64,000 nt of DNA from Pseudomonas hygromyciniae (GTDB lineage Bacteria > Pseudomonadota > Gammaproteobacteria > Pseudomonadales > Pseudomonadaceae), in assembly GCF_016925675.1 (NCBI RefSeq), contig NZ_CP070506.1, positions 4,152,501-4,216,500 of the forward strand, written 5' to 3'. The notes beneath the pieces were generated by a model that saw only the letters and a program-made list of their open reading frames with translations, had not been told where the DNA came from and did not search any database. Position numbers and translations under genes: made by a program. Below, piece after piece: positions 43,919 through 53,052 of the stretch; the stretch's first letter is position 1; the number at the start of each line of letters is the position of its first letter.

Positions 43919-46513
43919 TCAGGCCGTCGCCGCCGATTCCAGGAAGTCCTGGGCAAAGCGTTGCAACACGCCGCCCGCCTCGTAGATCGACACTTCTTCG
44001 GCGGTGTCCAGGCGGCAGGTCACCGGCACTTCGACACGCTCGCCATTCTTGCGGTTGATCACCAGGGTCAACTGCGCGCGCGGGGTGCGCGCACCGATCA
44101 CGTCATAGGTTTCGCTGCCATCGATCTGCAGGGTCTTGCGGTCGGTGCCCGGCAAAAACTCCAGGGGCAGCACGCCCATGCCCACCAGGTTGGTGCGGTG
44201 GATGCGCTCGAAGCCTTCGGCGGCAATCGCTTCCACACCCGCCAGGCGTACGCCCTTGGCCGCCCAGTCGCGGGACGAACCCTGGCCGTAGTCGGCCCCG
44301 GCAATGATGATCAGCGGCTGCTTGCGCTCCATGTAGGTTTCGATGGCTTCCCACATGCGTGTGACCTTGCCTTCCGGCTCGATACGCGCCAGGGAGCCCT
44401 GCTTGACCTTGCCGTTTTCCACGACCATTTCATTGAACAGTTTCGGGTTGGCAAAGGTTGCGCGCTGGGCGGTCAAGTGGTCGCCGCGATGCGTTGCATA
44501 GGAGTTGAAGTCGACTTCCGGCAAGCCCATTTTCGCCAGGTATTCGCCGGCGGCGCTGTCGAGCATGATCGCGTTGGATGGCGACAGGTGGTCGGTGGTG
44601 ATGTTGTCCGGCAGCACCGCCAGCGGGCGCATGCCCTTGAGTGGACGCGCGCCGGCCAGGGCACCTTCCCAGTACGGCGGGCGGCGGATGTAGGTGCTTT
44701 GCGGGCGCCAGTCGTACAGCGGCGTGACTTTCGGGCCGGTGTCCTCGTGGATCGCGAACATCGGGATGTAGACCTGGCGGAACTGCTCCGGCTTGACCGA
44801 AGCCTTGACCACCGCGTCGATTTCTTCATCGCTCGGCCAGATGTCCTTCAGGCGGATTTCCTTGCCGGTCGCATCCAGGCCCAGCACGTCTTTTTCGATA
44901 TCGAAACGGATGGTGCCCGCAATCGCGTAGGCCACCACCAGCGGTGGCGACGCCAGGAACGCTTGCTTGGCGTAAGGGTGGATGCGCCCGTCAAAGTTGC
45001 GGTTGCCCGACAACACGGCGGTGGCATACAGGTCGCGGTCGATGATTTCTTGCTGGATCACCGGGTCGAGTGCGCCGGACATGCCGTTGCAAGTGGTGCA
45101 AGCGAAGGCCACGACGCCAAAACCCAACTGCTCCAACTCGCTGGTCAGCCCGGCTTCGTCGAGGTACATGGCCACGGTTTTCGAACCCGGCGCCAGGGAC
45201 GACTTGACCCACGGCTTGCGGGCCAGCCCCAGCTTGTTGGCATTGCGCGCCAGCAGGCCGGCGGCGATCACGTTGCGCGGGTTACTGGTGTTGGTGCAAC
45301 TGGTGATGGCAGCGATGATCACCGCACCATCGGGCATTTGCCCCGGCACGTCTTCCCATTGCCCGGAAATGCCCTTGGCCGCCAGGTCGCTGGTGGCCAC
45401 GCGGGCGTGCGGGTTGCTCGGGCCGGCCATGTTGCGCACGACGCTGGACAAATCGAAGCTCAAGCCACGCTCGTATTGCGCGCCCTTGAGGTCGTCGGCC
45501 CACAGGCCAGTGTGCCGGGCGTACTGCTCGACCAGGGCGACTTGTTCATCTTCACGCCCGGTGAGCTTGAGGTAGGCAATGGTTTGCGCGTCGATGTAGA
45601 ACATCGCCGCCGTAGCGCCATATTCCGGGGCCATGTTGGAGATGGTCGCTCGGTCGCCCAGGGTCAGGGCCGAAGCGCCTTCGCCGAAGAACTCCAGCCA
45701 GGCACCGACGACTTTCTGCTGGCGCAGGAACTCGGTCAGCGCCAGCACCATGTCGGTGGCGGTGATGCCGGGTTGCAGCTTGCCCGTCAGCTCGACGCCA
45801 ACACTTTCCGGCAAGCGCATCCACGACGCGCGGCCGAGCATCACGCTCTCGGCTTCCAGGCCGCCGACGCCGATGGCGATCACGCCCAGGGCGTCCACGT
45901 GGGGGGTATGGCTGTCGGTGCCGACGCAGGTATCCGGGAAGGCCACGCCGTCACGCACCTGGATCACCGGGGACATTTTCTCCAGGTTGATCTGGTGCAT
46001 GATGCCGTTGCCAGGCGGGATCACGTCGACGTTTTTGAAGGCCTTCTTGGTCCACTCGATAAAGTGGAAACGGTCTTCGTTGCGGCGGTCTTCGATGGCG
46101 CGGTTTTTCTCGAAGGCGTCCGGGTCAGAACCACCGGCCTCGACGGCCAGGGAGTGGTCGACGATCAGTTGGGTCGGCACCACCGGGTTGACCTGGGCCG
46201 GGTCGCCGCCTTGCAGGGCGATGGCGTCACGCAGGCCGGCAAGGTCCACCAGAGCGGTCTGGCCAAGAATGTCATGGCACACCACACGCGCCGGAAACCA
46301 TGGGAAGTCGAGGTCGCGCTTGCGCTCGATCAGTTGGCTCAGGGAAGCATTGAGGGTCGCCGGGTCGCAACGGCGCACCAGGTTCTCGGCGAGCACACGG
46401 GAGGTGTAGGGCAAGGTGGCGTAGGCACCGGGAGTGATTGCCTCGACAGCCGCACGGGCGTCGAAGTAATCCAGGCGGCTGCCGGGGAGCGATTTGCGAA
46501 ATTCAGTGTTCAT
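43919..46513 (-). CDS. acnD: 2-methylcitrate dehydratase, Fe/S-dependent (AcnD)
   Basis: An 864-residue aconitase-family enzyme that dehydrates 2-methylcitrate in concert with PrpF. Iron-sulfur cysteines stand in ITSCTNTSNPRN and ACTTCNGMSG. The C-terminal swivelling domain has GADYGQGSSRDWAAKG. The frame extends 60 codons upstream through a REP element, but MNTEFRKSLPGSRLDYFD at 46513 is the natural start. Genetic context with prpF sets it apart from housekeeping aconitases. Confidence 0.94.
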   Translation of the reverse strand: MNTEFRKSLPGSRLDYFDARAAVEAITPGAYATLPYTSRVLAENLVRRCDPATLNASLSQLIERKRDLDFPWFPARVVCHDILGQTALVDLAGLRDAIALQGGDPAQVNPVVPTQLIVDHSLAVEAGGSDPDAFEKNRAIEDRRNEDRFHFIEWTKKAFKNVDVIPPGNGIMHQINLEKMSPVIQVRDGVAFPDTCVGTDSHTPHVDALGVIAIGVGGLEAESVMLGRASWMRLPESVGVELTGKLQPGITATDMVLALTEFLRQQKVVGAWLEFFGEGASALTLGDRATISNMAPEYGATAAMFYIDAQTIAYLKLTGREDEQVALVEQYARHTGLWADDLKGAQYERGLSFDLSSVVRNMAGPSNPHARVATSDLAAKGISGQWEDVPGQMPDGAVIIAAITSCTNTSNPRNVIAAGLLARNANKLGLARKPWVKSSLAPGSKTVAMYLDEAGLTSELEQLGFGVVAFACTTCNGMSGALDPVIQQEIIDRDLYATAVLSGNRNFDGRIHPYAKQAFLASPPLVVAYAIAGTIRFDIEKDVLGLDATGKEIRLKDIWPSDEEIDAVVKASVKPEQFRQVYIPMFAIHEDTGPKVTPLYDWRPQSTYIRRPPYWEGALAGARPLKGMRPLAVLPDNITTDHLSPSNAIMLDSAAGEYLAKMGLPEVDFNSYATHRGDHLTAQRATFANPKLFNEMVVENGKVKQGSLARIEPEGKVTRMWEAIETYMERKQPLIIIAGADYGQGSSRDWAAKGVRLAGVEAIAAEGFERIHRTNLVGMGVLPLEFLPGTDRKTLQIDGSETYDVIGARTPRAQLTLVINRKNGERVEVPVTCRLDTAEEVSIYEAGGVLQRFAQDFLESAATA

Positions 46514-46583
46514 CGTCAGGACTCGGTCACGGTAGTTACAAAAGGAAGACCTGCGCCGCCCCAGAACGGGTATGAGGTCCAAA

Positions 46584-46673
46584 TGTGGGAGCGGGCTTGC
46601 TCGCGAATGCGGTGTGTCATTCAACACATTCAGTGACTGTTGCCCCGCATTCGCGAGCAAGCCCGCTCCCACA
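46584..46673. repeat. REP pair between prpC and acnD
   Basis: TGTGGGAGCGGGCTTGCTCG with its reverse complement 50 bases later, followed by the arms CGAATGCGG / CCGCATTCG. It is the same type as at 42608-42697. Confidence 0.9.
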
Positions 46674-46715
46674 TTTTTGACTCGGTTACCCATTCGGGGC
46701 TGACGGCCTCCTCAC

Positions 46716-47843
46716 TCAGCGACGTTCGATTGGCACGAACTTGCGCTGCTCGACGCCGGTGTACTCGGCGCTTGGACGGATGATGCGGTTGTTGGCGCGC
46801 TGCTCGAACACATGCGCGGCCCAGCCGGTAAGGCGCGAGCACACGAAGATCGGGGTGAACAGCTTGGTCGGGATGCCCATGAAGTGGTACGCCGAGGCAT
46901 GGTAGAAGTCGGCGTTGGGGAACAGTTTCTTCTGTTCCCACATGGTCTTGTCGATCGCCTCGGAGACCGGGAACAGCACCTTGTCGCCCACTTCATCAGC
47001 GAGTTTTTTCGACCAGCCCTTGATCACTTCATTACGCGGGTCATTGTCTTTATAGATCGCGTGGCCAAAGCCCATGATCTTGTCCTTGCGCTCCAGCATG
47101 CCGAGGGTGCCTTTGACGGCTTCTTCGGCCGAAGAGAAACGCTCGATCATTTCCATCGCCGCTTCGTTGGCGCCGCCATGCAGCGGGCCGCGCAGCGAGC
47201 CAATGGCGGCGGTAACGCAGGAATACAGGTCGGACAGGGTCGAAGCACACACGCGAGCGGTGAAGGTCGAGGCGTTGAATTCGTGCTCGGCGTAGAGGAT
47301 CAGCGACACGTTCATGACTTTTTCATGCAGCTCGCTTGGCTTCTCGCCGTGCAGCAGGTGCAGGAAATGCCCGCCGATGCTCGGCTCGTCGGTCACGCAG
47401 TCGATGCGCTTGCCGTCATGGCTGAAGCGGTACCAGTAGCACATGATCGCCGGGAACGCGGCCAGCAGGCGGTCAGTGACATCGCGCTGCACGCTGAAGT
47501 CTTTTTCCGGCTCGATATTGCCCAGGAACGAGCAACCGGTACGCATTACGTCCATCGGGTGGGCGTCGGCAGGAATGCGCTCCAGCACTTCTTTAAGCGC
47601 TTGGGGCAGGTCGCGCAGCTTGCCCAGCTTGGCGGTGTAGGCCGCGAGTTCGGCTTTGCTTGGCAACTCGCCGTACAGCAACAGATAGGCAACTTCTTCG
47701 AACTGCGCATCGGCGGCCAGTTCGCGCACATCGTAGCCGCGATAGGTCAGGCCGGCACCGGCCTGGCCCACGGTGGACAGTGCGGTCTGCCCGGCCACCT
47801 GGCCACGCAGGCCGGCGCCGCTCAGTACTTTTGCTTCAGCCAT
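46716..47843 (-). CDS. prpC: 2-methylcitrate synthase
   Basis: A 375-residue citrate-synthase-family enzyme that condenses propionyl-CoA with oxaloacetate. Catalytic patches SLRGPLHGGANEAAM and GFGHAIYKDNDPR are intact, and the short N-terminus (about 375 residues rather than 430) fits the methylcitrate type. The operon context settles the substrate. REP pairs flank it on both sides within the operon. Confidence 0.94.
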   Translation of the reverse strand: MAEAKVLSGAGLRGQVAGQTALSTVGQAGAGLTYRGYDVRELAADAQFEEVAYLLLYGELPSKAELAAYTAKLGKLRDLPQALKEVLERIPADAHPMDVMRTGCSFLGNIEPEKDFSVQRDVTDRLLAAFPAIMCYWYRFSHDGKRIDCVTDEPSIGGHFLHLLHGEKPSELHEKVMNVSLILYAEHEFNASTFTARVCASTLSDLYSCVTAAIGSLRGPLHGGANEAAMEMIERFSSAEEAVKGTLGMLERKDKIMGFGHAIYKDNDPRNEVIKGWSKKLADEVGDKVLFPVSEAIDKTMWEQKKLFPNADFYHASAYHFMGIPTKLFTPIFVCSRLTGWAAHVFEQRANNRIIRPSAEYTGVEQRKFVPIERR

Positions 47844-47886
47844 GGTTCTTCTCCACTCTTATATTTATCAAGACGACCACTGCCCC

Positions 47887-47988
47887 CTGTAGGAGCGGGC
47901 TTGCCCGCGAAAAACGCCAGGGCACCGTGTTTAATCAGGTTGGCCGCGTTATCGTTGACGATTTTCGCGGGCAAGCCCGCTCCTACAG
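47887..47988. repeat. REP pair between prpB and prpC
   Basis: CTGTAGGAGCGGGCTTGCCC and its reverse complement, 102 bases overall, with CGCGAAAA / TTTTCGCG arms. It is a variant (GTAGGAG) of the GTGGGAG type. Confidence 0.9.
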
Positions 47989-48002
47989 TGAGCATGTAGC
48001 CT

Positions 48003-48896
48003 TTATTTTTTCGCGGCGAACAGCGCGTCAAGCTTTTGCTCGAAGGTGTGGTAGTCGATGCGATCGTAAAGCTCCATGCGGGTCTGCATGGTGTCGATCA
48101 CGTTCTGTTGGGTACCGTCGCGACGGATCGCGGTGTAGACGTTTTCGGCGGCCTTGTTCATGGCGCGGAATGCCGAGAGCGGGTACAGCACGATGGAAAC
48201 ATCGGCAGATTTCAACTGTTCGGTGGTGTACAGCGGCGTTGCGCCGAATTCTGTGATGTTGGCCAGGATCGGGGCTTTTACCCGCGAAGCGAACAGCTTG
48301 TACATCTCAAGCTCGGTAATGGCTTCCGGGAACACCATGTCGGCGCCGGCCTCAATGCACGCGGCGGCGCGTTCCAGGGCGGACTCCAGGCCTTCCACGG
48401 CCAGGGCGTCGGTGCGCGCCATGATCACGAAGCTATCATCGGTGCGGGCATCCACGGCAGCCTTGATGCGGTCGACCATTTCCTGCTGCGAAACGATTTC
48501 TTTATTTGGACGATGGCCGCAGCGCTTGGCGCCTACCTGGTCCTCGATATGGATCGCAGCAGCGCCGAACTTGATCATCGACTTGACGGTGCGCGCCACG
48601 TTGAATGCCGAGGAACCGAACCCGGTGTCCACGTCCACCAGCAGCGGCAGGTCGCACACGTCGGTGATACGGCGCACATCGGTCAGTACATCATCCAGGC
48701 CGGTGATGCCCAGGTCCGGCACGCCCAGGGAGCCCGCGGCCACACCGCCACCGGACAGGTAGATGGCCTTGAAACCGGCGCGCTTGGCCAGCAGAGCGTG
48801 GTTGGCGTTGATCGCGCCAACGACTTGCAGGGGGTGTTCGCTGGCGACTGCGTCACGGAAACGCTGGCCTGGGGTGCTGTTTTTATCGGAACTCAT
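48003..48896 (-). CDS. prpB: 2-methylisocitrate lyase
   Basis: A 297-residue lyase that splits 2-methylisocitrate into pyruvate and succinate. The catalytic loop KRCGH and the metal-binding VDVDTGFG are present. Its start overlaps the stop of the gntR regulator gene by four bases (ATGA), so regulator and enzyme are translated together. Confidence 0.95.
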   Translation of the reverse strand: MSSDKNSTPGQRFRDAVASEHPLQVVGAINANHALLAKRAGFKAIYLSGGGVAAGSLGVPDLGITGLDDVLTDVRRITDVCDLPLLVDVDTGFGSSAFNVARTVKSMIKFGAAAIHIEDQVGAKRCGHRPNKEIVSQQEMVDRIKAAVDARTDDSFVIMARTDALAVEGLESALERAAACIEAGADMVFPEAITELEMYKLFASRVKAPILANITEFGATPLYTTEQLKSADVSIVLYPLSAFRAMNKAAENVYTAIRRDGTQQNVIDTMQTRMELYDRIDYHTFEQKLDALFAAKK

Positions 48897-49603
48897 GACT
48901 CACCTCTCGAGGGGGCGCCGTCGGGGAAGTGACGGGCGATATTGCGTTTGGAAGCGCCGATATGGCGGCGCATCAACAACTCGGCCAGTTCACCGTCGCG
49001 ATCGGCAATCGCGTCAAGAATGCGGTGATGCTCGGCAAATGCCTGGCGTGGACGATTGGGGGTGGCGGAGAACTGGATGCGGTACATGCGCACCAACTGA
49101 TACAACTCGCCGCACAACATTTGGGTCAAGGTGCGGTTGCGCGCGCCCTGGATGATCCGGTAATGAAAGTCGAAGTCGCCTTCCTGCTGGTAGTAACCGA
49201 CCCCGGCCTGGAACGCGGCATCGCGCTCGTGGGTGTGCAATACCTGGCGCAGCTCCTCGATTTCTTCGTCGGTCATGCGCTCGGCGGCCAGGCGACAGGC
49301 CATGCCTTCGAGGGACTCGCGGATTTCATAGAGTTCCACCAGCTCGGCCTGGCTCAGGGACACCACCCGCGCGCCGACATGGGGCACGCGCACCAGCAGG
49401 CGCTGGCCTTCCAGGCGGTGGATCGCCTCGCGCAGCGGGCCACGGCTGATGCCGTAGGTGCGCGCCAGCTCCGGCTCCGAGATCTTGCTGCCGGGCGCTA
49501 TCTCGCCCTTGACGATGGCGGCCTGGATGCGGCGGAAGACGTTCTCGGACATGGTCTGGGAATCGTCCTGCCCTGCTACCGGAATTTCCAGCTGATCCAG
49601 CAT
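48893..49603 (-). CDS. GntR/FCD-family regulator of the methylcitrate operon
   Basis: A 236-residue repressor-type regulator. The N-terminal winged helix ([28 protein letters not shown]) is followed by an all-helical FCD ligand domain with the metal-binding His residues in DFDFHYRII and the later [10 protein letters not shown]. It is the first gene of the prp unit. Two TGTCGACA dyads flank a candidate promoter just upstream, which suggests autoregulation and control by a cycle intermediate such as 2-methylcitrate. The ATG at 49603 is used; eight more codons are open upstream. Confidence 0.88.
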   Translation of the reverse strand: MLDQLEIPVAGQDDSQTMSENVFRRIQAAIVKGEIAPGSKISEPELARTYGISRGPLREAIHRLEGQRLLVRVPHVGARVVSLSQAELVELYEIRESLEGMACRLAAERMTDEEIEELRQVLHTHERDAAFQAGVGYYQQEGDFDFHYRIIQGARNRTLTQMLCGELYQLVRMYRIQFSATPNRPRQAFAEHHRILDAIADRDGELAELLMRRHIGASKRNIARHFPDGAPSRGES

Positions 49604-49604
49604 G

Positions 49605-49690
49605 ATTGTCGACACCTTTAAAAGCAATGCCGCAAAAACTAGCCAATCAGCCCCTGATAGTCAAAGAATAAATACACATTGTCGACAATC
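49605..49690 (-). promoter_or_regulatory. prp promoter flanked by two TGTCGACA operator dyads
   Basis: ATTGTCGACAAT (49679-49690) is a perfect palindrome. A second TGTCGACA copy (49607-49614) lies next to the gntR start codon. Between them, on the minus strand, TTGACT and TAGTTT stand 17 bases apart (49660-49665 and 49637-49642), a weak but plausible -35/-10 pair. The two dyads are 74 bases apart centre to centre, about seven helical turns. Confidence 0.6.
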
Positions 49691-49876
49691 GTCTAATAGC
49701 CCCTCTTGCACTCTATAGGGGCATGGCCGCCTGCCAGCGCTGGCGTCAGAAAACCTTCATGTTAGAATGCCCGCCGCATTTGCCTGACATCTCCGGATGA
49801 AAAGGCGCACGAGGGAGCTTGCGCAGCAATGCCAGTCGCCTTGAATCAAACATCGCACTGCACCGCCTCAGGATCT

Positions 49877-50413
49877 ATGAGACTCAAGCCCTTCCCCCTA
49901 TTGTTCTGCCTAATGATGTTCCCGGGCCTTGGCATCGCTGCCGAGAAGACCGTTTATGGCCTCAATGAATACGCCAAGCTGGCGGGCATTGACCTGGAAG
50001 TCGCCGCCAAGCTCGACACCGGCGCCAAGACTGCGTCCCTGAGTGCCCGGGATATCAAGCGCTTCAAGCGCAATGGTGAGTCCTGGGTACGCTTCTACCT
50101 GGCCATCGATACCGCCCATTCGCACCCCATCGAACGTCCACTGGCCCGCGTCAGCAAGATCAAGCGACGCGCCGGTGACTACGACCCCGATGAAGACAAG
50201 AACTACACCGCCCGTCCGGTGATTGCCCTGGACATCTGCATGGGCACCGCTTTACGCAGCATCGAAGTGAACTTGACTGACCGCAGCGCCTTCCAATACC
50301 CGCTGCTGATCGGCTCCGAAGCGTTGAAACGCTTTGATGCGCTGGTCGACCCCAGTCTTAAATACGCAGCGGGCAAACCTGCCTGCGCCACCGACGCTCA
50401 TACCGCCGAGTAA
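49877..50413 (+). CDS. Retropepsin-like aspartic protease family (annotated as ATP-dependent zinc protease)
   Basis: A 178-residue exported protein. A signal peptide (MRLKPFPLLFCLMMFPGLG, cut near Ala23) is followed by a compact beta domain with AKLDTGAKTASLSA, where DTGA is the retropepsin-like catalytic motif. Databases often call this family ATP-dependent zinc protease or RimK-related. The ATG at 49877 has AGGA upstream. It is the first of three close genes with the inactive transglutaminase protein and an ATP-grasp ligase. Confidence 0.78.
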   Translation: MRLKPFPLLFCLMMFPGLGIAAEKTVYGLNEYAKLAGIDLEVAAKLDTGAKTASLSARDIKRFKRNGESWVRFYLAIDTAHSHPIERPLARVSKIKRRAGDYDPDEDKNYTARPVIALDICMGTALRSIEVNLTDRSAFQYPLLIGSEALKRFDALVDPSLKYAAGKPACATDAHTAE

Positions 50414-50418
50414 TTCCA

Positions 50419-51951
50419 ATGCGCTCTCTTACTATGCACCTGAAGATTCTGATCGCCATCCTGGTGGTACTGGGCATTTCGGTCACGGCCTATCAGATCT
50501 TCGTCCTCGGCATCCCGGTGACCGAAGACGCCACTGACGACCTGTGGAACATCGACGCCAAGGTCGAGTTCGTCGCCAACGCCAAGGACCCGGTAAAAGT
50601 CCAGATGTTCGTGCCGCCCCTGAGCCGCGACTTCGTCAGCCTCAATGAGAGCTTCATCTCCAATAACTACGGGGTGAGCGTCAACCGCATCGACGGCAAC
50701 CGCAAGGTCACCTGGTCGGCCCGGCGCGCCAAGGGCAACCAGACCCTCTACTACCGCCTGGTGCTGACCAAGCGCTACAGCGGTGAAAAGGTCAAGGTCA
50801 AGGGCCCGACCTTCCGCGACAGCATCGCCGTGGAAGGCCCGGAAAAAGTCGCCGCCGAAGCCCTGCTGGCGCCAATCCGCCAGCACTCGGCCGATGTCGA
50901 AACGTTTATCAGCGAAGCCATCAAGCGCACCAACAACCTCAACGACGACAACGTCAAGCTGCTGCTGGCGGGCGATCCATCGACGCCGCACAAGGCCAAG
51001 ATCGTCGAGTTGCTGCTGTCCATCGCCCACGTACCGGTGGAAAAGGTCCACACCCTCCGTCTGGTGGCCGACCAGCCACAAACCCCGGAACTGTGGCTGC
51101 GCAGCTTCAATGGCACCGACTGGTTGTACTTCAACCCGGAAACCGGCGAACAGGGCCTGCCCTCCGATCGCCTGCTGTGGTGGACCGGCGATGAAAACCT
51201 GATCACCGTCGATGGCGGCAAGAAAGCCGCCGTGACCTTCAGCTTGAACAACAGCGAGATGAACGCAATCCGCCTGGCCAAGCTGACGGACGAGAACACC
51301 GACGCCAACTTCCTCGAATACTCGCTGTACGGCCTGCCACTGCAAACCCAGCAGACCTTCATGATCATGGTGATGATCCCGATTGGCGTGCTGGTGATCC
51401 TGATCCTGCGCAACCTGATCGGCCTGCAGACCCTGGGCACGTTCACCCCGGTACTGATCGCCCTGGCCTTTCGCGAGACGCAACTGGGCTTTGGCATCGT
51501 GTTGTTTACGGTGATCACGGCGCTCGGGCTGTCTCTACGCTCGTACCTGGAGCACTTGAAGCTGCAAATGCTGCCACGCCTGTCGGTGGTGCTGACCTTT
51601 GTGGTGGTGCTGATCGCCGCCATCAGCCTGTTCAGCCATAAGCTAGGGCTGGAGCGCGGCCTGTCGGTGGCGCTGTTCCCGATGGTGATCCTGACCATGA
51701 CCATCGAACGCCTGTCGATTACCTGGGAAGAACGCGGCGGTGGCCATGCGATGAAAGTCGCGATCGGCACCCTGTTCGCCGCGTCCCTGGCACACCTGAT
51801 CATGAGCGTGCCGGAGTTGATCTACTTCGTGTTCACCTTCCCGGCGATTCTGTTGATCCTCGTGGGCTTCATGCTGGCCATGGGTCGCTATCGTGGCTAC
51901 CGCCTGACCGAGCTGGTGCGTTTCAAGGCCTTCCTCAGGGCTGATTCGTAA
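50419..51951 (+). CDS. Inactive transglutaminase with seven-helix membrane domain
   Basis: A 510-residue membrane protein. It has an N-terminal anchor (about 7-28), a periplasmic part of about 300 residues that resembles a transglutaminase fold but shows no catalytic Cys-His-Asp set that I can find, and a C-terminal block of about seven helices from residue 312. It starts five bases after the protease gene and overlaps the ligase gene by one base (TAATG). The family is named for the lost catalytic residues; a substrate-presenting or scaffolding role is possible. Confidence 0.8.
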   Translation: MRSLTMHLKILIAILVVLGISVTAYQIFVLGIPVTEDATDDLWNIDAKVEFVANAKDPVKVQMFVPPLSRDFVSLNESFISNNYGVSVNRIDGNRKVTWSARRAKGNQTLYYRLVLTKRYSGEKVKVKGPTFRDSIAVEGPEKVAAEALLAPIRQHSADVETFISEAIKRTNNLNDDNVKLLLAGDPSTPHKAKIVELLLSIAHVPVEKVHTLRLVADQPQTPELWLRSFNGTDWLYFNPETGEQGLPSDRLLWWTGDENLITVDGGKKAAVTFSLNNSEMNAIRLAKLTDENTDANFLEYSLYGLPLQTQQTFMIMVMIPIGVLVILILRNLIGLQTLGTFTPVLIALAFRETQLGFGIVLFTVITALGLSLRSYLEHLKLQMLPRLSVVLTFVVVLIAAISLFSHKLGLERGLSVALFPMVILTMTIERLSITWEERGGGHAMKVAIGTLFAASLAHLIMSVPELIYFVFTFPAILLILVGFMLAMGRYRGYRLTELVRFKAFLRADS

Positions 51952-52937
51952 TGTTCGGGTTCTGGAAGACCTGGAAGGCCCTGGAAGCGCGGGGCATCAT
52001 GGGCATCAACCGGCGTAACGCCGACTACGTGCTCAAGTACAACAAGCGCAGCCTGTATCCGATTGTCGATGACAAGATCATCACCAAGGAACGGGCGATC
52101 CAGGCCGGCATCCACGTGCCAGAGATGTACGGGATCATTTCCACCGAGAAAGAAATCGACAAGCTCGACGAAATTATCGGTGGCCGTAGCGACTTCGTGA
52201 TCAAGCCGGCCCAGGGTGCCGGCGGCGACGGCATCCTGGTGATCGCCGACCGTTTTGAGGGACGCTATCGCACGGTGTCCGGCAAGATCATCAGCCATGA
52301 GGAAATCGAGCACCAGATTTCCAGCATCCTTACCGGCCTGTATTCCCTGGGCGGTCACCGTGACCGCGCATTGATCGAATATCGGGTAGTGCCCGACCAG
52401 ATCTTCAAGAGCATCAGCTACGAAGGGGTGCCGGACATCCGCATTATCGTGCTGATGGGCTACCCGGTGATGGCCATGCTGCGCTTGCCAACCCGCCAAT
52501 CCGGCGGCAAGGCCAACCTGCACCAGGGCGCGATTGGCGTCGGTGTGGACCTGGCGACCGGCCTGACCCTGCGCGGCACCTGGTTGAACAACATCATCAC
52601 CAAGCACCCCGACACCACCAACGCGGTGGACGGTGTGCAACTGCCCAACTGGGATGGCTTCATGAAACTCGCCGCCGGCTGCTACGAGCTCTGCGGGCTG
52701 GGCTACATCGGCGTGGACATGGTGCTGGACCAGGAAAAAGGCCCGCTGATCCTCGAACTCAATGCTCGGCCTGGGTTGAACATCCAGATCGCCAACGATT
52801 GCGGCCTGACCTTGCGTACCCATGCAGTGGAGGCTCGCCTTGAAGAGCTGAAGGCGGCGGGCGTGACGGAAACGGCGGAAGAACGCGTGAGATTTGCCCA
52901 GGAAATGTTTGGGCATATTCCGCCCGTGGAAGGCTGA
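51951..52937 (+). CDS. RimK-like ATP-grasp alpha-L-glutamate ligase family protein
   Basis: A 328-residue cytoplasmic ATP-grasp enzyme related to RimK, which adds glutamate to the C-terminus of ribosomal protein S6. The ATP-binding segment FVIKPAQGAGGDGILVI and the metal-binding LILELNARPGLNIQIAN are clear. Translational overlap with the inactive transglutaminase gene and vicinity of the retropepsin gene indicate a shared task, probably ligation of an amino acid to a peptide or protein that the protease later trims. The acceptor is unknown. Confidence 0.85.
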   Translation: MFGFWKTWKALEARGIMGINRRNADYVLKYNKRSLYPIVDDKIITKERAIQAGIHVPEMYGIISTEKEIDKLDEIIGGRSDFVIKPAQGAGGDGILVIADRFEGRYRTVSGKIISHEEIEHQISSILTGLYSLGGHRDRALIEYRVVPDQIFKSISYEGVPDIRIIVLMGYPVMAMLRLPTRQSGGKANLHQGAIGVGVDLATGLTLRGTWLNNIITKHPDTTNAVDGVQLPNWDGFMKLAAGCYELCGLGYIGVDMVLDQEKGPLILELNARPGLNIQIANDCGLTLRTHAVEARLEELKAAGVTETAEERVRFAQEMFGHIPPVEG

Positions 52938-53052
52938 AATCCGCACCCGGCTCCGTCCTCCATCCAGCAATCCCCGACATCCCCTCTAGGAGCAAATCCT
53001 TGAGGGGACTACAATCCCCTCCCCCCGCGCCCATGGCTGATACACCCCCCGC

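Noticed and set aside
43901..46636. Plus-strand open frame of 911 codons opposite acnD
   Set aside because: It mirrors the acnD codon pattern, shows no recognisable domain and lacks a credible ribosome site.
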